Under the pieces are notes generated by a model. The model was not told the DNA's origin. It did not search any database and worked only from the letters and a program-made list of their open reading frames with translations. 48,416 bases of DNA, taken from NCBI GenBank assembly GCA_028277985.1, contig JANQFG010000159.1, positions 1 through 48,416 on the forward strand, written 5' to 3'. This document shows, one piece after another, positions 8,804 through 17,942 of this stretch. The DNA is from a bacterium (GTDB lineage Bacteria; Desulfobacterota; DSWW01). Position numbers and translations under genes: made by a program. Every line of letters begins with the position of its first letter. Within the stretch, counting starts at the first letter, position 1.

Positions 8804-8833
8804 TTGACTCCCTACCCGGAAAGACGATAGGAT
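8804..8833 (+). promoter_or_regulatory. Candidate promoter of the large secreted protein gene
   Basis: TTGACT at 8804-8809 and TAGGAT at 8828-8833 with an 18-base spacer, about 100 bases before the ATG at 8936. The intergenic stretch 8659-8935 holds this and the divergent ABC promoter; I see no gene in it. Confidence 0.4.
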
Positions 8834-8935
8834 GGACAAGAAGAAAAACGGTATTCTACCAGGCATCCGAGAACATCATCCTTTCCTGCCATGAGATACT
8901 TTTCGACACCCTCACCCTGATGGAGGGCAAGGTAC

Positions 8936-11900
8936 ATGCTTACGTGGAGGGGCAAATCCTTTGCCGTCGTTCTGCTGATGCTTGTGGGAATCCTTCTCGT
9001 GGCGGACGTATCACATGGGCAGCTGGGAGGCATCTATTATCCAAGGGACGGAAGTGTGCTCACCGACGAATCCGTCACGTTCCGATGGACCGCAATAGCG
9101 GGTGCGGACGCCTACGCTCTCCGGGTGGGAACCAAGTGCGGTAACTGGAACATCTTCGAGGGTGCGGTCGGTGCTGTCCTGCAAAAGACCGTCGGCGGAA
9201 TGCCGCTCGACCGAAGCCCCATCTGTGTCGAGCTCTTCTACTTGCATCGCGGAGCCTGGCTCCTGCACAGCTCCTACAGCTACAAGGCCGGCTTGTTCCT
9301 AAAGCTCGGCTACCCGGGCACCAGCTACTGGGATGCCTCTCCGGCAGACTCTCAGGACAATCACGGAGCGATAGGCAATCTGCCGGGCATCCATCAGTAC
9401 ATCATCTCGTGGGAAGGGAATTCCGGGGTCGATTCCGTGGGCATGAAGATCGGGAGTGCAGCCGGAGCAGACGACTACGGTACCATCGGGGAGACCCCCG
9501 CAAGTGAAAGGGGTGCGGATTTCATCAATGGCGGGCACGGAGGTGCGGCCTATGAGCCGCACGGGGGCGAAGTATGGGTGCGGCTTTCCTACAAGAACGA
9601 CGACGACACCTGCACGATCAATGTGAACTGCCACTACACGGATCACCAGTTTCACTCGCCCAAAGCTCCTGAATCCTCTGACCTGGTGCTGGCGGGCGTG
9701 ACCTGGATGTTCAATGACGATACGACGCGCTACGACGAGGATCCCACGCTGGATCGTCTCTTGAGTCCTGGCGACTATGCCACCGATCCGAACGAGGGCT
9801 GGATTACACAAGGGACCAATGCGCGCTTCGGGGTTTGGGTCATCGTGTTCAACGAGGATTCGGGTGGCGGCCAAACGTTTCCGAACGGGGTGGTCCGTGT
9901 TCGTGTTCGAGGAAGCTGGCAGGACGGAGACGGCACGGATCCGAATGCAGACACCTCATTCGAGGCGGAGGCGGACGTGGAGGAGGGATTTCTTCCCGTT
10001 TCCATCACCTGCACCGATCCGGACAAGCATCTCTGCCAGGTCGAGGATATCGGAGACGCCGGGCTGTATCCGGACGACACGCCCTTTATCATCCCCTTCG
10101 ACACCTATGTGGATCAAATATACTATAACGACTATATCGTCTTCCTTCATGGCTTTTACAGAATCACCGACACCTTGGTCTTTCATCCGAATCTGGGCCC
10201 CACCGGCTATGACATGCCGGACCTGTGGGATCTCTATGTGAACCGGATGGCGAGCAGCGTGCGCTACCTGCAGAACACCTTCAACAACCACATCGACGCC
10301 CAATCCGGCTATGTGCTGAACGTACGGTACACGGCCGGCCCGGATACGCGAACGCACACGGCCCTGGTATTCACAGTGGACGTAGGGACACAGAACCTGC
10401 AGGTAGGCAGGTACCGGGCAACGGCGGAGGTCGACTTCGATGACGTGGTCGTAGAGTCTCGCGAAAACAACAACGATCTCGATCATTTTCTTTGGGGAGC
10501 AGCTGCCATCAACTTCGCCGTCCTGCCACGTGTGCCCACGCCGCAGGCGCCGGAAGAGATGGGCCCGGAGGAATACCGGGGCAGTGAGTGCGCATCCATG
10601 GGCTACGACCCGTATGCGGGCGACAGGCCTGCCACCTACGCCTATGTCGTCCGTGAAGAAACCAGGTCCACGAAATGGACGGAACGGCTTGACACCTTCG
10701 ATCCGAACGGCGTGAGCAAGGCTACGGCGGATGAGATCGTGGTTGGCGAGATGTGGGGGCCCTTTGGACACCTCTGCTATGACTTCAACCAGACAGGAAG
10801 CCGTCCGGACGACGGCGACTGCAGGACCTCGACGGATTGGGAATACGGCAGCTACGGCCCTTCGGAAGAGTACGATGACAACGTCGATCTGGCCCTCGAC
10901 TCGATCGAATGCGTTCCTCCCGCCTACCCGGCCTCCGAGGCGGAAGAGCTGGCCCACGCCGCTTGCCTTGAGAGGCTTCCGCACCTGAAAGAGCGTCCGA
11001 ACCCGGGCCAGATCAAGAACGTGATCGTCTTCTTCCCCGGCTATCTGGGCTCCCGCAACGGCTCGGCCCTGACGGGCCAGTATAAAACGGACGATCTGCG
11101 GCCCTGGGATTTCAACAGCGGCAACAACCGGATCCTCTATTCCTTCCGGGAGGACTCCCTCGCGGCCCGGGTGATTTCCAATCAGTTTGCGTACTCGGAC
11201 AAGTACACCCCGCAGAATACACTGCTGATCTCGGTGTACGATCCGGGGATCGACCTGAACGAGACCCAGGACGAGGAGATCCTTGCCGGCCTGGAAGAGC
11301 TGATCGCGGTAAGAACCAACTTTTATGAGAATGTGGAACGCTTCTGGATCGGGGGGGGCAGCCGGGGCGGATCCACGGCCTTCTACCTGCTGGCGCGGAT
11401 CATGCACCGGTTCAAGGGGTATGCGAAGCGTGTCATGCCGGCCTACCGCAAGACGAACAATCGCATCTACAATGACGGCTACGTGTGGAATCCTGAGACC
11501 GAGGCCTACGAAGAGCGAGCCATCGAGTCCTTGAAGTTCATCGGTACGGGGCTCGTGGCACATTCCCAGCAGAACGACAAGACCTACGGCAACAAGCACT
11601 TCGAGCAGACCATCAACGACGTTTGGAACACGAACGGACTGGGCCACGGCAATTGCCATAACTTCGATGAGATCTTCAGGCAGCACACGGGTGACCCGCC
11701 GGATCCTGTTTTCAATATCCCGGGGTCTCCCACCTTCAATCTACTACAGATCGTGGACAACACCCGGCCCGGCGACCCCATGCTCTACTGCACGGACTCG
11801 GGACTCAACTCGAGAAGAGAGGAGCAGGCACGGGTGCCGGGCGTTTGTGACGTAGAAGACGCCTGCGATTCTTCTCCTTGCGACGATTCCTGCTCGTGGT

Positions 11901-12760
11901 GGAACATGGACCCTTTCACCTCCGCCGCGTATTCGCACCCGTACGATGGGACCTATTACGATGTCCCGGGTGACGATGCGGGACCCTATTGGCTCTGGGG
12001 CGATTACTTCACAGCCTGGTTTCCTTTGGGCGGATCAAAGGCGAACAGCCAGTACGCGCATTCAGAGATCACACAGGGGTGGAACAAGGTCCACATGGAT
12101 GTGTTGGCATGGGTCTACGACAAGGTATTCGACGAAGTCTATGATGAGCCGGTCCCGGCGGAAGGCCGCTGCGACTACACGATTCCTCGAGAGCAGGCCT
12201 GCTTCGACGGATTCGACAATGATGGGGATGGGCCCGTGGACTGCGAAGATGAAGACTGCGTGGAATACCTCGGTGCCGATCTGTGCGACGAGTTTACACT
12301 GAGCTGTACGTGTGGAGCGTGGGTGAACGAGGGGTGCGGCGAAGGCACGTGTGCCGGGGATGAGATGCTTCAGACGAGACTCTGCTCACCCACGGCGTGC
12401 AACACCGAATCGCGCTGCGTCTACGATGACGATTGTGCCTCTGCGAGCCTCAGCCTGATCGCTCCGGCGAACGGATCCACCCATTCCTCTGCGCCATCCT
12501 TCCAGTGGACGGCCGGAGCCTCGGACGCATACCTCTTCTACTCCATATTCTACTATGACTTCGGCTATTGGACGGGATACCTCCCCTTCTACTTCGGGCT
12601 CCTGACCCCCGGCTTTGACACTCCGGCCGCCTGGTGGAACGCCCTCGGAGAAGGGATGGACTGCTTGTGGTTCGTGGTCGAATACAATACCGGGACGGGA
12701 GCATTCGGAGGGGCGGCCGGCCCATGGACCTTTCAGAGGTCGGGCACATCTTCCCCTTGA
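8936..12760 (+). CDS. Very large secreted protein with alpha/beta-hydrolase-like core and CARDB-like and calcium-type motifs
   Basis: A 1274-residue protein with a clear signal peptide (residues 1-28, ending near SHG). Residues 35-120 look like an Ig/FN3-type fold (YYPRDGSVLTDESVTFRW), and a similar module recurs at about 1175-1270 (LIAPANGSTHSSAPSFQW). Residues about 430-530 resemble a CARDB adhesion domain (EVDFDDVVVESRENNND). Residues about 700-1060 carry a hydrolase-like core with nucleophile elbow GGSRGGS (Ser809). Near residue 1090 there is a Cys/Asp calcium-type motif (CFDGFDNDGDG, then DCEDEDC) as in many myxobacterial exoproteins. Many Cys suggest disulfides and an extracellular site. 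Candidate role: surface or secreted esterase/lipase; not a family I can name. ATG 8936 follows a GGAGGG stretch. Confidence 0.75.
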   Translation: MLTWRGKSFAVVLLMLVGILLVADVSHGQLGGIYYPRDGSVLTDESVTFRWTAIAGADAYALRVGTKCGNWNIFEGAVGAVLQKTVGGMPLDRSPICVELFYLHRGAWLLHSSYSYKAGLFLKLGYPGTSYWDASPADSQDNHGAIGNLPGIHQYIISWEGNSGVDSVGMKIGSAAGADDYGTIGETPASERGADFINGGHGGAAYEPHGGEVWVRLSYKNDDDTCTINVNCHYTDHQFHSPKAPESSDLVLAGVTWMFNDDTTRYDEDPTLDRLLSPGDYATDPNEGWITQGTNARFGVWVIVFNEDSGGGQTFPNGVVRVRVRGSWQDGDGTDPNADTSFEAEADVEEGFLPVSITCTDPDKHLCQVEDIGDAGLYPDDTPFIIPFDTYVDQIYYNDYIVFLHGFYRITDTLVFHPNLGPTGYDMPDLWDLYVNRMASSVRYLQNTFNNHIDAQSGYVLNVRYTAGPDTRTHTALVFTVDVGTQNLQVGRYRATAEVDFDDVVVESRENNNDLDHFLWGAAAINFAVLPRVPTPQAPEEMGPEEYRGSECASMGYDPYAGDRPATYAYVVREETRSTKWTERLDTFDPNGVSKATADEIVVGEMWGPFGHLCYDFNQTGSRPDDGDCRTSTDWEYGSYGPSEEYDDNVDLALDSIECVPPAYPASEAEELAHAACLERLPHLKERPNPGQIKNVIVFFPGYLGSRNGSALTGQYKTDDLRPWDFNSGNNRILYSFREDSLAARVISNQFAYSDKYTPQNTLLISVYDPGIDLNETQDEEILAGLEELIAVRTNFYENVERFWIGGGSRGGSTAFYLLARIMHRFKGYAKRVMPAYRKTNNRIYNDGYVWNPETEAYEERAIESLKFIGTGLVAHSQQNDKTYGNKHFEQTINDVWNTNGLGHGNCHNFDEIFRQHTGDPPDPVFNIPGSPTFNLLQIVDNTRPGDPMLYCTDSGLNSRREEQARVPGVCDVEDACDSSPCDDSCSWWNMDPFTSAAYSHPYDGTYYDVPGDDAGPYWLWGDYFTAWFPLGGSKANSQYAHSEITQGWNKVHMDVLAWVYDKVFDEVYDEPVPAEGRCDYTIPREQACFDGFDNDGDGPVDCEDEDCVEYLGADLCDEFTLSCTCGAWVNEGCGEGTCAGDEMLQTRLCSPTACNTESRCVYDDDCASASLSLIAPANGSTHSSAPSFQWTAGASDAYLFYSIFYYDFGYWTGYLPFYFGLLTPGFDTPAAWWNALGEGMDCLWFVVEYNTGTGAFGGAAGPWTFQRSGTSSP

Positions 12761-12897
12761 GACGCAACCAGCACGCCTGCACCGTCGATCCGGCTTTCCT
12801 TCGGTGCAATGAGGGCCTCGGGAGCCTCCTCCATTCGAAGCGGCCTCGATTCGATTTGTGCCTGCTCGCGTAGAACCATCGCCTTCATGGGCCGCAT

Positions 12898-12910
12898 TGT
12901 ATAGAATACA
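12898..12910. repeat. Short perfect palindrome upstream of the YedF-like gene
   Basis: TGTAT-AGA-ATACA, 40 bases before the GTG start at 12950. It could be an operator or overlap a TAGAAT -10 box. No -35 partner is convincing. The intergenic stretch 12761-12949 otherwise shows nothing. Confidence 0.3.
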
Positions 12911-12949
12911 TGCTAAGATCACCACATCCAGCACAGCAAAGGAGAGAAC

Positions 12950-13297
12950 GTGGGAGTAAACAAGGATCTCTTGCTCGTGATCGACTCCTCCGGCCTGGGG
13001 GATGGAGAGCCGGACCTGGGGGAGAAGCTGATGAAGGCGTTTCTCAACGTCCTCTTCGAGTCGGGAGACCTGCCGGCAAGAATCATCTGCATGAACAGCG
13101 GGGTCTTTCTCACGACGGACGGGTCATCGGTTCTGGACATCCTCAAGGGGTACGAGGAGCAGGGCACCGAAATCCTCTCGTGCGGGACCTGCCTCGACTA
13201 CTACGGAAGAAGCGACAACCTCCGGGTGGGGAAACCCACGAACATGAAAGAGACGGTGAGTGCCCTTCTGGGCTTCGAGAAGGTCCTGAAGCCTTGA
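12950..13297 (+). CDS. DsrE-like protein related to the C-terminal half of YedF
   Basis: A 115-residue cytosolic protein matching the DsrE-like half of the YedF (selenium/sulfur-relay) family: LLVIDSSGLGDGEPDLGEKL at the N-terminus, IICMNSGVFLTTDGS in the middle, and the diagnostic CGTCLDYYG (Cys near 77 and 80). Full YedF proteins have a TusA-like N-terminal domain, absent here. Start GTG 12950 with AAAGGAGA eight bases upstream. YedF-like genes are often found with selenium genes, and this window also encodes a selenoprotein at 46066-46824; a link is only inference. It precedes an HMA2-like gene by 96 bases. Confidence 0.8.
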   Translation: MGVNKDLLLVIDSSGLGDGEPDLGEKLMKAFLNVLFESGDLPARIICMNSGVFLTTDGSSVLDILKGYEEQGTEILSCGTCLDYYGRSDNLRVGKPTNMKETVSALLGFEKVLKP

Positions 13298-13312
13298 CAG
13301 CCCGCTACCCAT

Positions 13313-13342
13313 TTGACAGACCACCCGGCCTCTTCCTATCCT
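13313..13342 (+). promoter_or_regulatory. Candidate promoter of the HMA2-like gene at 13394
   Basis: TTGACA (13313-13318), an 18-base spacer, then TATCCT (13337-13342). Further TTGACA hexamers lie at 13294 and 13342, so the exact start is unclear. It suggests the gene at 13394 can be transcribed separately from the YedF-like gene. Confidence 0.4.
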
Positions 13343-13393
13343 TGACAACACTGCAAACAAGCACTCGCTGGACTACATGCAAGGAGACGGAAG

Positions 13394-13852
13394 GTGATCG
13401 TTCACGCAATGGATGGCCGGATCAGGATCCGAGACACCTCGCTCGAGAGAGCCGAGTTGGGCCACCACCTGACGAAGACGCTCCGGAAGGCGAAAGGGAT
13501 CCTCGGCGCGGACGTAAATGAAATCTCGGGAAGTATGCTGATTCAATACGATCCGGGCCAGACCAACCTGGATACGATCAAGGGGCTGATACCTTCTTCG
13601 ATTTGGGCAGAGGGGACGTCGAGGCGTTCCCCAGAGGACGGAAAGGTCGTGGATCTCGCGCTCTGGAAGAGGAGAAACACGAACCGCCTCACAATGGGCA
13701 GAGTTGTGAAAGGCGGCATGCTCTCCTCCTTGTCCGTGTGCCTCCTGTTCGGGCTCATGGGCAGAAAGGAGCTACATCTCCTTGCGGGACTCGTCTTTCT
13801 GGGGTTCCTCCAACTGCATATGACGAAGCACAAGAACCGGCTCTTCTCTTAG
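13394..13852 (+). CDS. HMA2-domain-like membrane protein
   Basis: A 152-residue protein. Residues 1-70 form a ferredoxin-like metal-associated fold beginning VHAMDGRIRIRD and ending SGSMLIQYDPG, the pattern of the HMA2 domain that lacks the usual CxxC. Residues 100-145 hold hydrophobic segments (GGMLSSLSVCLLFGLMG and LHLLAGLVFLGFLQLH). Start GTG 13394, preceded by AAGGAGACGG. Three minus-strand neighbours (14166, 15017, 17238) carry the same H-x-L/M-x-G-R-V/I-R element, so this belongs to the same metal system although it lies on the opposite strand. It ends four bases from the convergent gene at 13857. Exact function unknown. Confidence 0.7.
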   Translation: MIVHAMDGRIRIRDTSLERAELGHHLTKTLRKAKGILGADVNEISGSMLIQYDPGQTNLDTIKGLIPSSIWAEGTSRRSPEDGKVVDLALWKRRNTNRLTMGRVVKGGMLSSLSVCLLFGLMGRKELHLLAGLVFLGFLQLHMTKHKNRLFS

Positions 13853-13856
13853 CGCC

Positions 13857-14111
13857 TTATTCCTTCGGCGTTTCCCCGGAGCCGATCTCACGCTCTGCGA
13901 TCATGTCCTCCAGGCGCTCTTTCTCGCTGATCAGATCTTTGGTCGAGAGCGAGGCGAGATCCGGTCCTGCTGCGCTCGTACCCACGTTGATGCCCTGACT
14001 TTCGAGCCAGGCGTCCACCATGGGCTGGTTCTTCTTATAGAAGTAGAATCCGAGTGCCGCCGCGCCCACGCCGACCACGAAGCCGGTCAGGTGATTCGAA
14101 TTGATCGCCAT
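13857..14111 (-). CDS. Small single-pass membrane protein of the HMA2/P-ATPase operon
   Basis: An 84-residue protein with one N-terminal membrane segment (residues 9-25, GFVVGVGAAALGFYFYK) and an acidic, helical C-terminal tail rich in Glu and Lys. AGGAGG and AAAGGAA lie just upstream of ATG 14111. It is the last gene of the minus-strand run 17801-13857. I do not recognise a named family; position suggests an accessory or anchoring subunit of the metal ATPase system. Confidence 0.72.
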   Translation of the reverse strand: MAINSNHLTGFVVGVGAAALGFYFYKKNQPMVDAWLESQGINVGTSAAGPDLASLSTKDLISEKERLEDMIAEREIGSGETPKE

Positions 14112-14165
14112 TTCCTTTCATCCTCCTTCGGTTGGTTCGTCTCGTGGATACGGATTCGACCCGGC

Positions 14166-15020
14166 TCAACGGATCTGGATCGGAATCCCTCCCTTGATCT
14201 TGCCCAGGCCCTCCAGGACCTCTCCGTGCACCCTCGATACCTCCCGGATTTCTTCCATCAGGGTTCTCCTGCCGGGCGGCGCTCCCCCGGTGATAACGTA
14301 CTTCAGAAGTGACTGTAAGGCGCTCAAGATCCGGGTGCTGTCAGGCATTTCCGTGTCCGGCTCTATGAGGAGCTCGTATTGAAACTCGGACCCCTTCTTG
14401 TTACCGATTTCCAGGGGCTTCACCGTCACTCCCACCTCCGGAAGGTTCACGAGATGTCTTCCGAAAGTGAGAATCCAGGTGAACAGGGACGATCGGAGAA
14501 AGTTGTTCTGCGTGAACGAAGTCAGAAGATAGCCGAGGGAGAGAACCTCCGGGTCGAAGTAGCCTCGCTCACGCATCTCTTTCCACCCGTGGATCAGGAT
14601 AGCCAGCGCTGTGCCAGCCCCGGCCACACGATCGAAGGGCAGGACCGCCCTTCCTTTCCCTACCACGAGTCGCGACGCAAGGGCAGAGAGCAGAAGGATG
14701 GCGGAATAGATCGAGCTGTCTGTGAGATCCTGGCGCTCCGGTTCCGCAAGCACCCGTACGGGAACGGCGTCGTGGTCGAGAGAGAGAAAGAACGCGACCC
14801 GAAGAATGATCTCCTCTTGTTGCACCTCCCCGGGGTCGTAGCGGACGACCACGGACCGGGTGATGGGAGTGTAGCGAATGGACAACATCCCTTCATGTTC
14901 CATCATGGCCGAGATCATCCTTTGCTCATCCCTCAGTTCCCGGGAGAGCAGCATGCGTATCCTGCCGCGAAGGGCGTGCACGACGGTCACCGCAGGCAGG
15001 TTCTCTTTCCCGGCGGTCAT
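14166..15020 (-). CDS. HMA2-domain-like protein following the P-type ATPase
   Basis: A 284-residue protein with an N-terminal HMA2-like domain (residues 10-80: VVHALRGRIRMLL at its start and SVVVRYDPG at its end). Hydrophobic segments follow at about 100-145 (YSAILLLSALASRLVVG) and 165-205. A C-terminal soluble part resembles no enzyme I know. Start ATG 15018-15020 overlaps the ATPase stop (ATGA), so translation is coupled to it. The upstream in-frame extension is a shadow of the ATPase gene. It may serve as a metallochaperone or regulatory subunit (inference). Confidence 0.75.
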   Translation of the reverse strand: MTAGKENLPAVTVVHALRGRIRMLLSRELRDEQRMISAMMEHEGMLSIRYTPITRSVVVRYDPGEVQQEEIILRVAFFLSLDHDAVPVRVLAEPERQDLTDSSIYSAILLLSALASRLVVGKGRAVLPFDRVAGAGTALAILIHGWKEMRERGYFDPEVLSLGYLLTSFTQNNFLRSSLFTWILTFGRHLVNLPEVGVTVKPLEIGNKKGSEFQYELLIEPDTEMPDSTRILSALQSLLKYVITGGAPPGRRTLMEEIREVSRVHGEVLEGLGKIKGGIPIQIR

Positions 15021-17221
15021 GTGAGATCCTCCACGTTGTGGAAAAGGAGCCTGGAGGAATTCATCACGACGGCAATGGTGCAGGCGTTGTGCAGCACGGC
15101 GCCCCAAAAGACCGGAAGCACGCCGATGGAGGCGAGTACGATCCCCAGGGTGTTCACCCCGATGGCTGTTGCGAAGTTCTGGCGGACGATCTCCATGGTT
15201 TTTCGGGCCAGCCGTATCGTTGCCGGGATCATCAGCGGCTCATCCTGTGTGATCGTGATGTCCGCCGCCTCCATGGCGATGTCCGTACGCGTCCCTCCCA
15301 TGGCGATGCCCACGTCCGCATAGGCCAGGGCCGGCGCATCGTTGATCCCGTCCCCCACCATGACCACGCGAACCCCTTTGGACTGCAGCTTGAGAACTGT
15401 TTCCGCCTTGTCTTCCGGCATGACCTCGGCGTGGTAGCGGTCCATGGCCATCCGGGTCGCCACGATCTCGGCGTGCTGTTCCATGTCGCCGGTCAGGAGG
15501 ATGATGTCATCCATCCCGGTGTTGCGCATCCGGTTCAGTGCCTTCTTCATGTTTTCCCTGAGTGCATCCTGGATCCCGAGCATCCCTATCAGCTTCCTTC
15601 CCCGGGAGATGTAAACGATGTTCTCGCCCCTCTGTGCCAGCCGATGCGCCACCGGATCGGCTGTTCCCAGGTCCACGGAGTTCTCCTGCATAAACTTCCG
15701 GCTTCCCACGCGAATGGTGTTCTTCCCAACACGCGTTGCGACACCCCTCGCGGTGAAAACCTCGCTATCCGAATGCGTGGGGATCCGCCAGCCGTTACGC
15801 CTGGCCATGTCCAGGATGGCAACGGCCATGGGATGCGTGCTGGTCTCCTCGGCGGCAGAGGCCAGCCTGATGATTTCCTTTTCATCTGTCTGGTCCTGGA
15901 CCGGAATGATGCTCGTCACGTGAGGCTTCCCTTCCGTCATGGTCCCGGTCTTGTCGAGGATGAGTGTGTCCGCCTCGTTCAGCATCTCGAGGTAGTTGCC
16001 GCCCTTGATGAGCACGCCATCCCTGGCGGCAGAGCAGATGGTGGCGGACAGGGCGGTCGCCGTGGAGAGGCGGACCCCACAGGAATAGTCGATGATGAGC
16101 ATGTTCAGAGCGCGGGCCGTATTCTTCGTAATGAAATAGACGAGCAGGGCGAGCAGGAAATTCACGGGGATGAATTGCGCCGAGATCCGATCGGCGATGG
16201 TCTGGATGTTCGCCTTCCGGTGGGAAGCCTCCTCGACGAGGTGAACGATGCGAGCCACGGCGGTCTCGTCTCCCACCTTCTCCGCACGTATGACCAGCCT
16301 TCCGTTCTTCACCACCGTGCCGGCAAAGACCTCCATCTCGTCCACCTTCCGGACCGGCATGTACTCCCCGGTGATGGAGGACTCGTCCACAGAGGCCTCT
16401 CCGGAGAGAACGAACCCGTCCACACTGATCTTCTCTCCTGTGGCCGCCATGATGCGATCCCCGACCCGCAGATCCTCGAGGGCGACGCGCTCCTCGCTGT
16501 CGTCCTCACGAAGCCGCCAGACGTACTCCTCCCCCACCGCCAGCATTTCCCGGATTGCCCGCCTCGTTCTCTCCATGGTGTAAGCGGTCAGCAGCTCCGC
16601 GATGTCTGCGAGCCAGATGATCGTGAGCGCCGAGATGTCTCTGCCCGCGATCAAGCTCGCAAGGATTGCGGTTGCACTCAGGGTGTCCGCGTTCGGCCGA
16701 AGCTGAGTACGCATGGAATCCAGGCCGCTGCGGAAGATAGGCGCTGCAAGGGAAAGGCTCGTCAGGGCAGGGATCGTCAGGAAACGGCCCAGCAAGGTCA
16801 TCGGCCCTCTTGCCCGATGCCTTCCGAGCCAGGAGAAGAAAAGAGCCACGGAAGTGACCCCTACCCGCATGGCCATCTCGGACACGGGCTCCTCCTGAAG
16901 TCGCCGCTCGTTGACTGTGGGCCTGTTCTCCATCTCGCGCTCTGACTTGTAGGCAATCAGCGCATAGGAGGAAAGAACCGTTTCGGTCAGGGAGACGGTC
17001 TCGGGAGAGGTGCTCGTTGCGGGGTCGTATTCGATCAGGACGTTGGAGGTGACGGTTGTCACTCGGGCCGAAAGTATCGACACCATGTCCTCGAGGCGAT
17101 CCTGAATCTCTTCCACCTGTCCGTCGAGATACTGCAGCGCCCGGCAGCCGATGCGGACCCTTCCCGGGAGGTCGTGAAGGATCTCGCAACTCATGAGTGC
17201 CTTTTTCTTTTTGAAGGCCAT
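15017..17221 (-). CDS. P-type (P1B-like) metal-transporting ATPase with N-terminal HMA2 domain and SC membrane motif
   Basis: A 734-residue ATPase (739 if GTG 17236 is used; ATG 17221 has the better-spaced GGGG). Residues 10-85 form an HMA2-like domain (HDLPGRVRIGC) without CxxC. The catalytic parts are complete: TGE in SSITGEYMPV, phosphorylation site DKTGTMT (Asp423), ETSTHP for the HP motif, and GDGINDAPAL. The transmembrane metal motif is DYSCGVRLSTATA (Cys381), where usual P1B pumps have CPC or SPC, so the proline is absent. This marks a divergent subgroup with unknown metal. It is encoded inside a run of HMA2-like genes next to a DtxR-family regulator, which suggests Mn or Fe control (inference). 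Confidence 0.88.
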   Translation of the reverse strand: MAFKKKKALMSCEILHDLPGRVRIGCRALQYLDGQVEEIQDRLEDMVSILSARVTTVTSNVLIEYDPATSTSPETVSLTETVLSSYALIAYKSEREMENRPTVNERRLQEEPVSEMAMRVGVTSVALFFSWLGRHRARGPMTLLGRFLTIPALTSLSLAAPIFRSGLDSMRTQLRPNADTLSATAILASLIAGRDISALTIIWLADIAELLTAYTMERTRRAIREMLAVGEEYVWRLREDDSEERVALEDLRVGDRIMAATGEKISVDGFVLSGEASVDESSITGEYMPVRKVDEMEVFAGTVVKNGRLVIRAEKVGDETAVARIVHLVEEASHRKANIQTIADRISAQFIPVNFLLALLVYFITKNTARALNMLIIDYSCGVRLSTATALSATICSAARDGVLIKGGNYLEMLNEADTLILDKTGTMTEGKPHVTSIIPVQDQTDEKEIIRLASAAEETSTHPMAVAILDMARRNGWRIPTHSDSEVFTARGVATRVGKNTIRVGSRKFMQENSVDLGTADPVAHRLAQRGENIVYISRGRKLIGMLGIQDALRENMKKALNRMRNTGMDDIILLTGDMEQHAEIVATRMAMDRYHAEVMPEDKAETVLKLQSKGVRVVMVGDGINDAPALAYADVGIAMGGTRTDIAMEAADITITQDEPLMIPATIRLARKTMEIVRQNFATAIGVNTLGIVLASIGVLPVFWGAVLHNACTIAVVMNSSRLLFHNVEDLT

Positions 17222-17237
17222 GCCGAGCCCCAGCACC

Positions 17238-17801
17238 CTATTTCGGGTGTTTTCCTCTAAGCAGATCGTTCGCCGCCCACCAGACCAGAGTGAAGCCGGC
17301 CGGGAAGGCCCCCATCCCCTGCTGGATCAGTTTCCGCGTTCCTACGGCCGCCAGTAGAATCAACACCGCGCTCCAAAGATCCAGCAGCCCCCCGGTCTTC
17401 GCATGGACGGCACGGTTGAGGCTGTCTCCCACGACCCTCAGCTCTCTGGACAGAACGGATTCCGGTGGCTTGTCCAGTTCCGCTTCCAGGCCGAGCAACC
17501 TGACCAGGGCTGCAAAGAGCAGTTCCGGCTTCACAAGGTCATCCTGAAAACGGATCAAAACGCTCCCGGAGACCGGGTTCACTTCCACGGATTCTACGCC
17601 CTCGATCCGGGGGAGCTTCTCCATGAGTACGGACCGGGCCTTTTCATTGCCCTCCAGCGGCGAGGCTACGAACCGGACACGGCCTGGAAGGGCATGCACG
17701 GTTCGCAACGGCCCGGCAGACCATCTTGGCATGAGGGGGCTCAAGCCACCCTTCTTCTTTCCCATGAGCCCTGCGAAGAGCAGACCTGTAATGATGTGCA
17801 T
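17238..17801 (-). CDS. HMA2-domain-like membrane protein, first gene of the P-ATPase operon
   Basis: A 187-residue protein. A short N-terminal hydrophobic stretch (MHIITGLLFAGLMG) precedes an HMA2-like domain at about 32-105 (VHALPGRVRFVAS to SGSVLIRFQDD). A membrane pair lies at the end (LLDLWSAVLILLAAVGT; AFPAGFTLVWWAAND). It ends two bases before the GTG that could start the ATPase. It is the promoter-proximal gene of the operon, with a TTA-N8-TAA palindrome 60 bases upstream of its ATG. Likely a metal-binding partner of the pump; the role is inferred only. Confidence 0.75.
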   Translation of the reverse strand: MHIITGLLFAGLMGKKKGGLSPLMPRWSAGPLRTVHALPGRVRFVASPLEGNEKARSVLMEKLPRIEGVESVEVNPVSGSVLIRFQDDLVKPELLFAALVRLLGLEAELDKPPESVLSRELRVVGDSLNRAVHAKTGGLLDLWSAVLILLAAVGTRKLIQQGMGAFPAGFTLVWWAANDLLRGKHPK

Positions 17802-17860
17802 GATTTCCCCTCTTTTTCTTACTATAGAGGGGGCTTTTCAGGAAAAGGATTCATCGGAAA

Positions 17861-17874
17861 TTACCCGAGCCTAA
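17861..17874. promoter_or_regulatory. Putative DtxR-family operator, copy 1 (divergent promoter region)
   Basis: TTACCCGAGCCTAA, matching 11 of 14 positions of the nearly perfect palindrome at 18504. It lies between the HMA2/P-ATPase operon (minus) and the DtxR-family gene (plus), the expected place for the operator of that regulator. GAAAAGGAT precedes both copies. Confidence 0.5.
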
Positions 17875-17942
17875 CTTTCTTGGACCTTACCTTCGGACCT
17901 TCGAATCTATAAGGTTGACCAGAGGATAATGAGGGGGCTTTG

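Noticed and set aside
8812..9033. 73-codon minus-strand frame between the ABC operon and the secreted protein
   Set aside because: Overlaps the signal-peptide region of the secreted protein and shows no family features.
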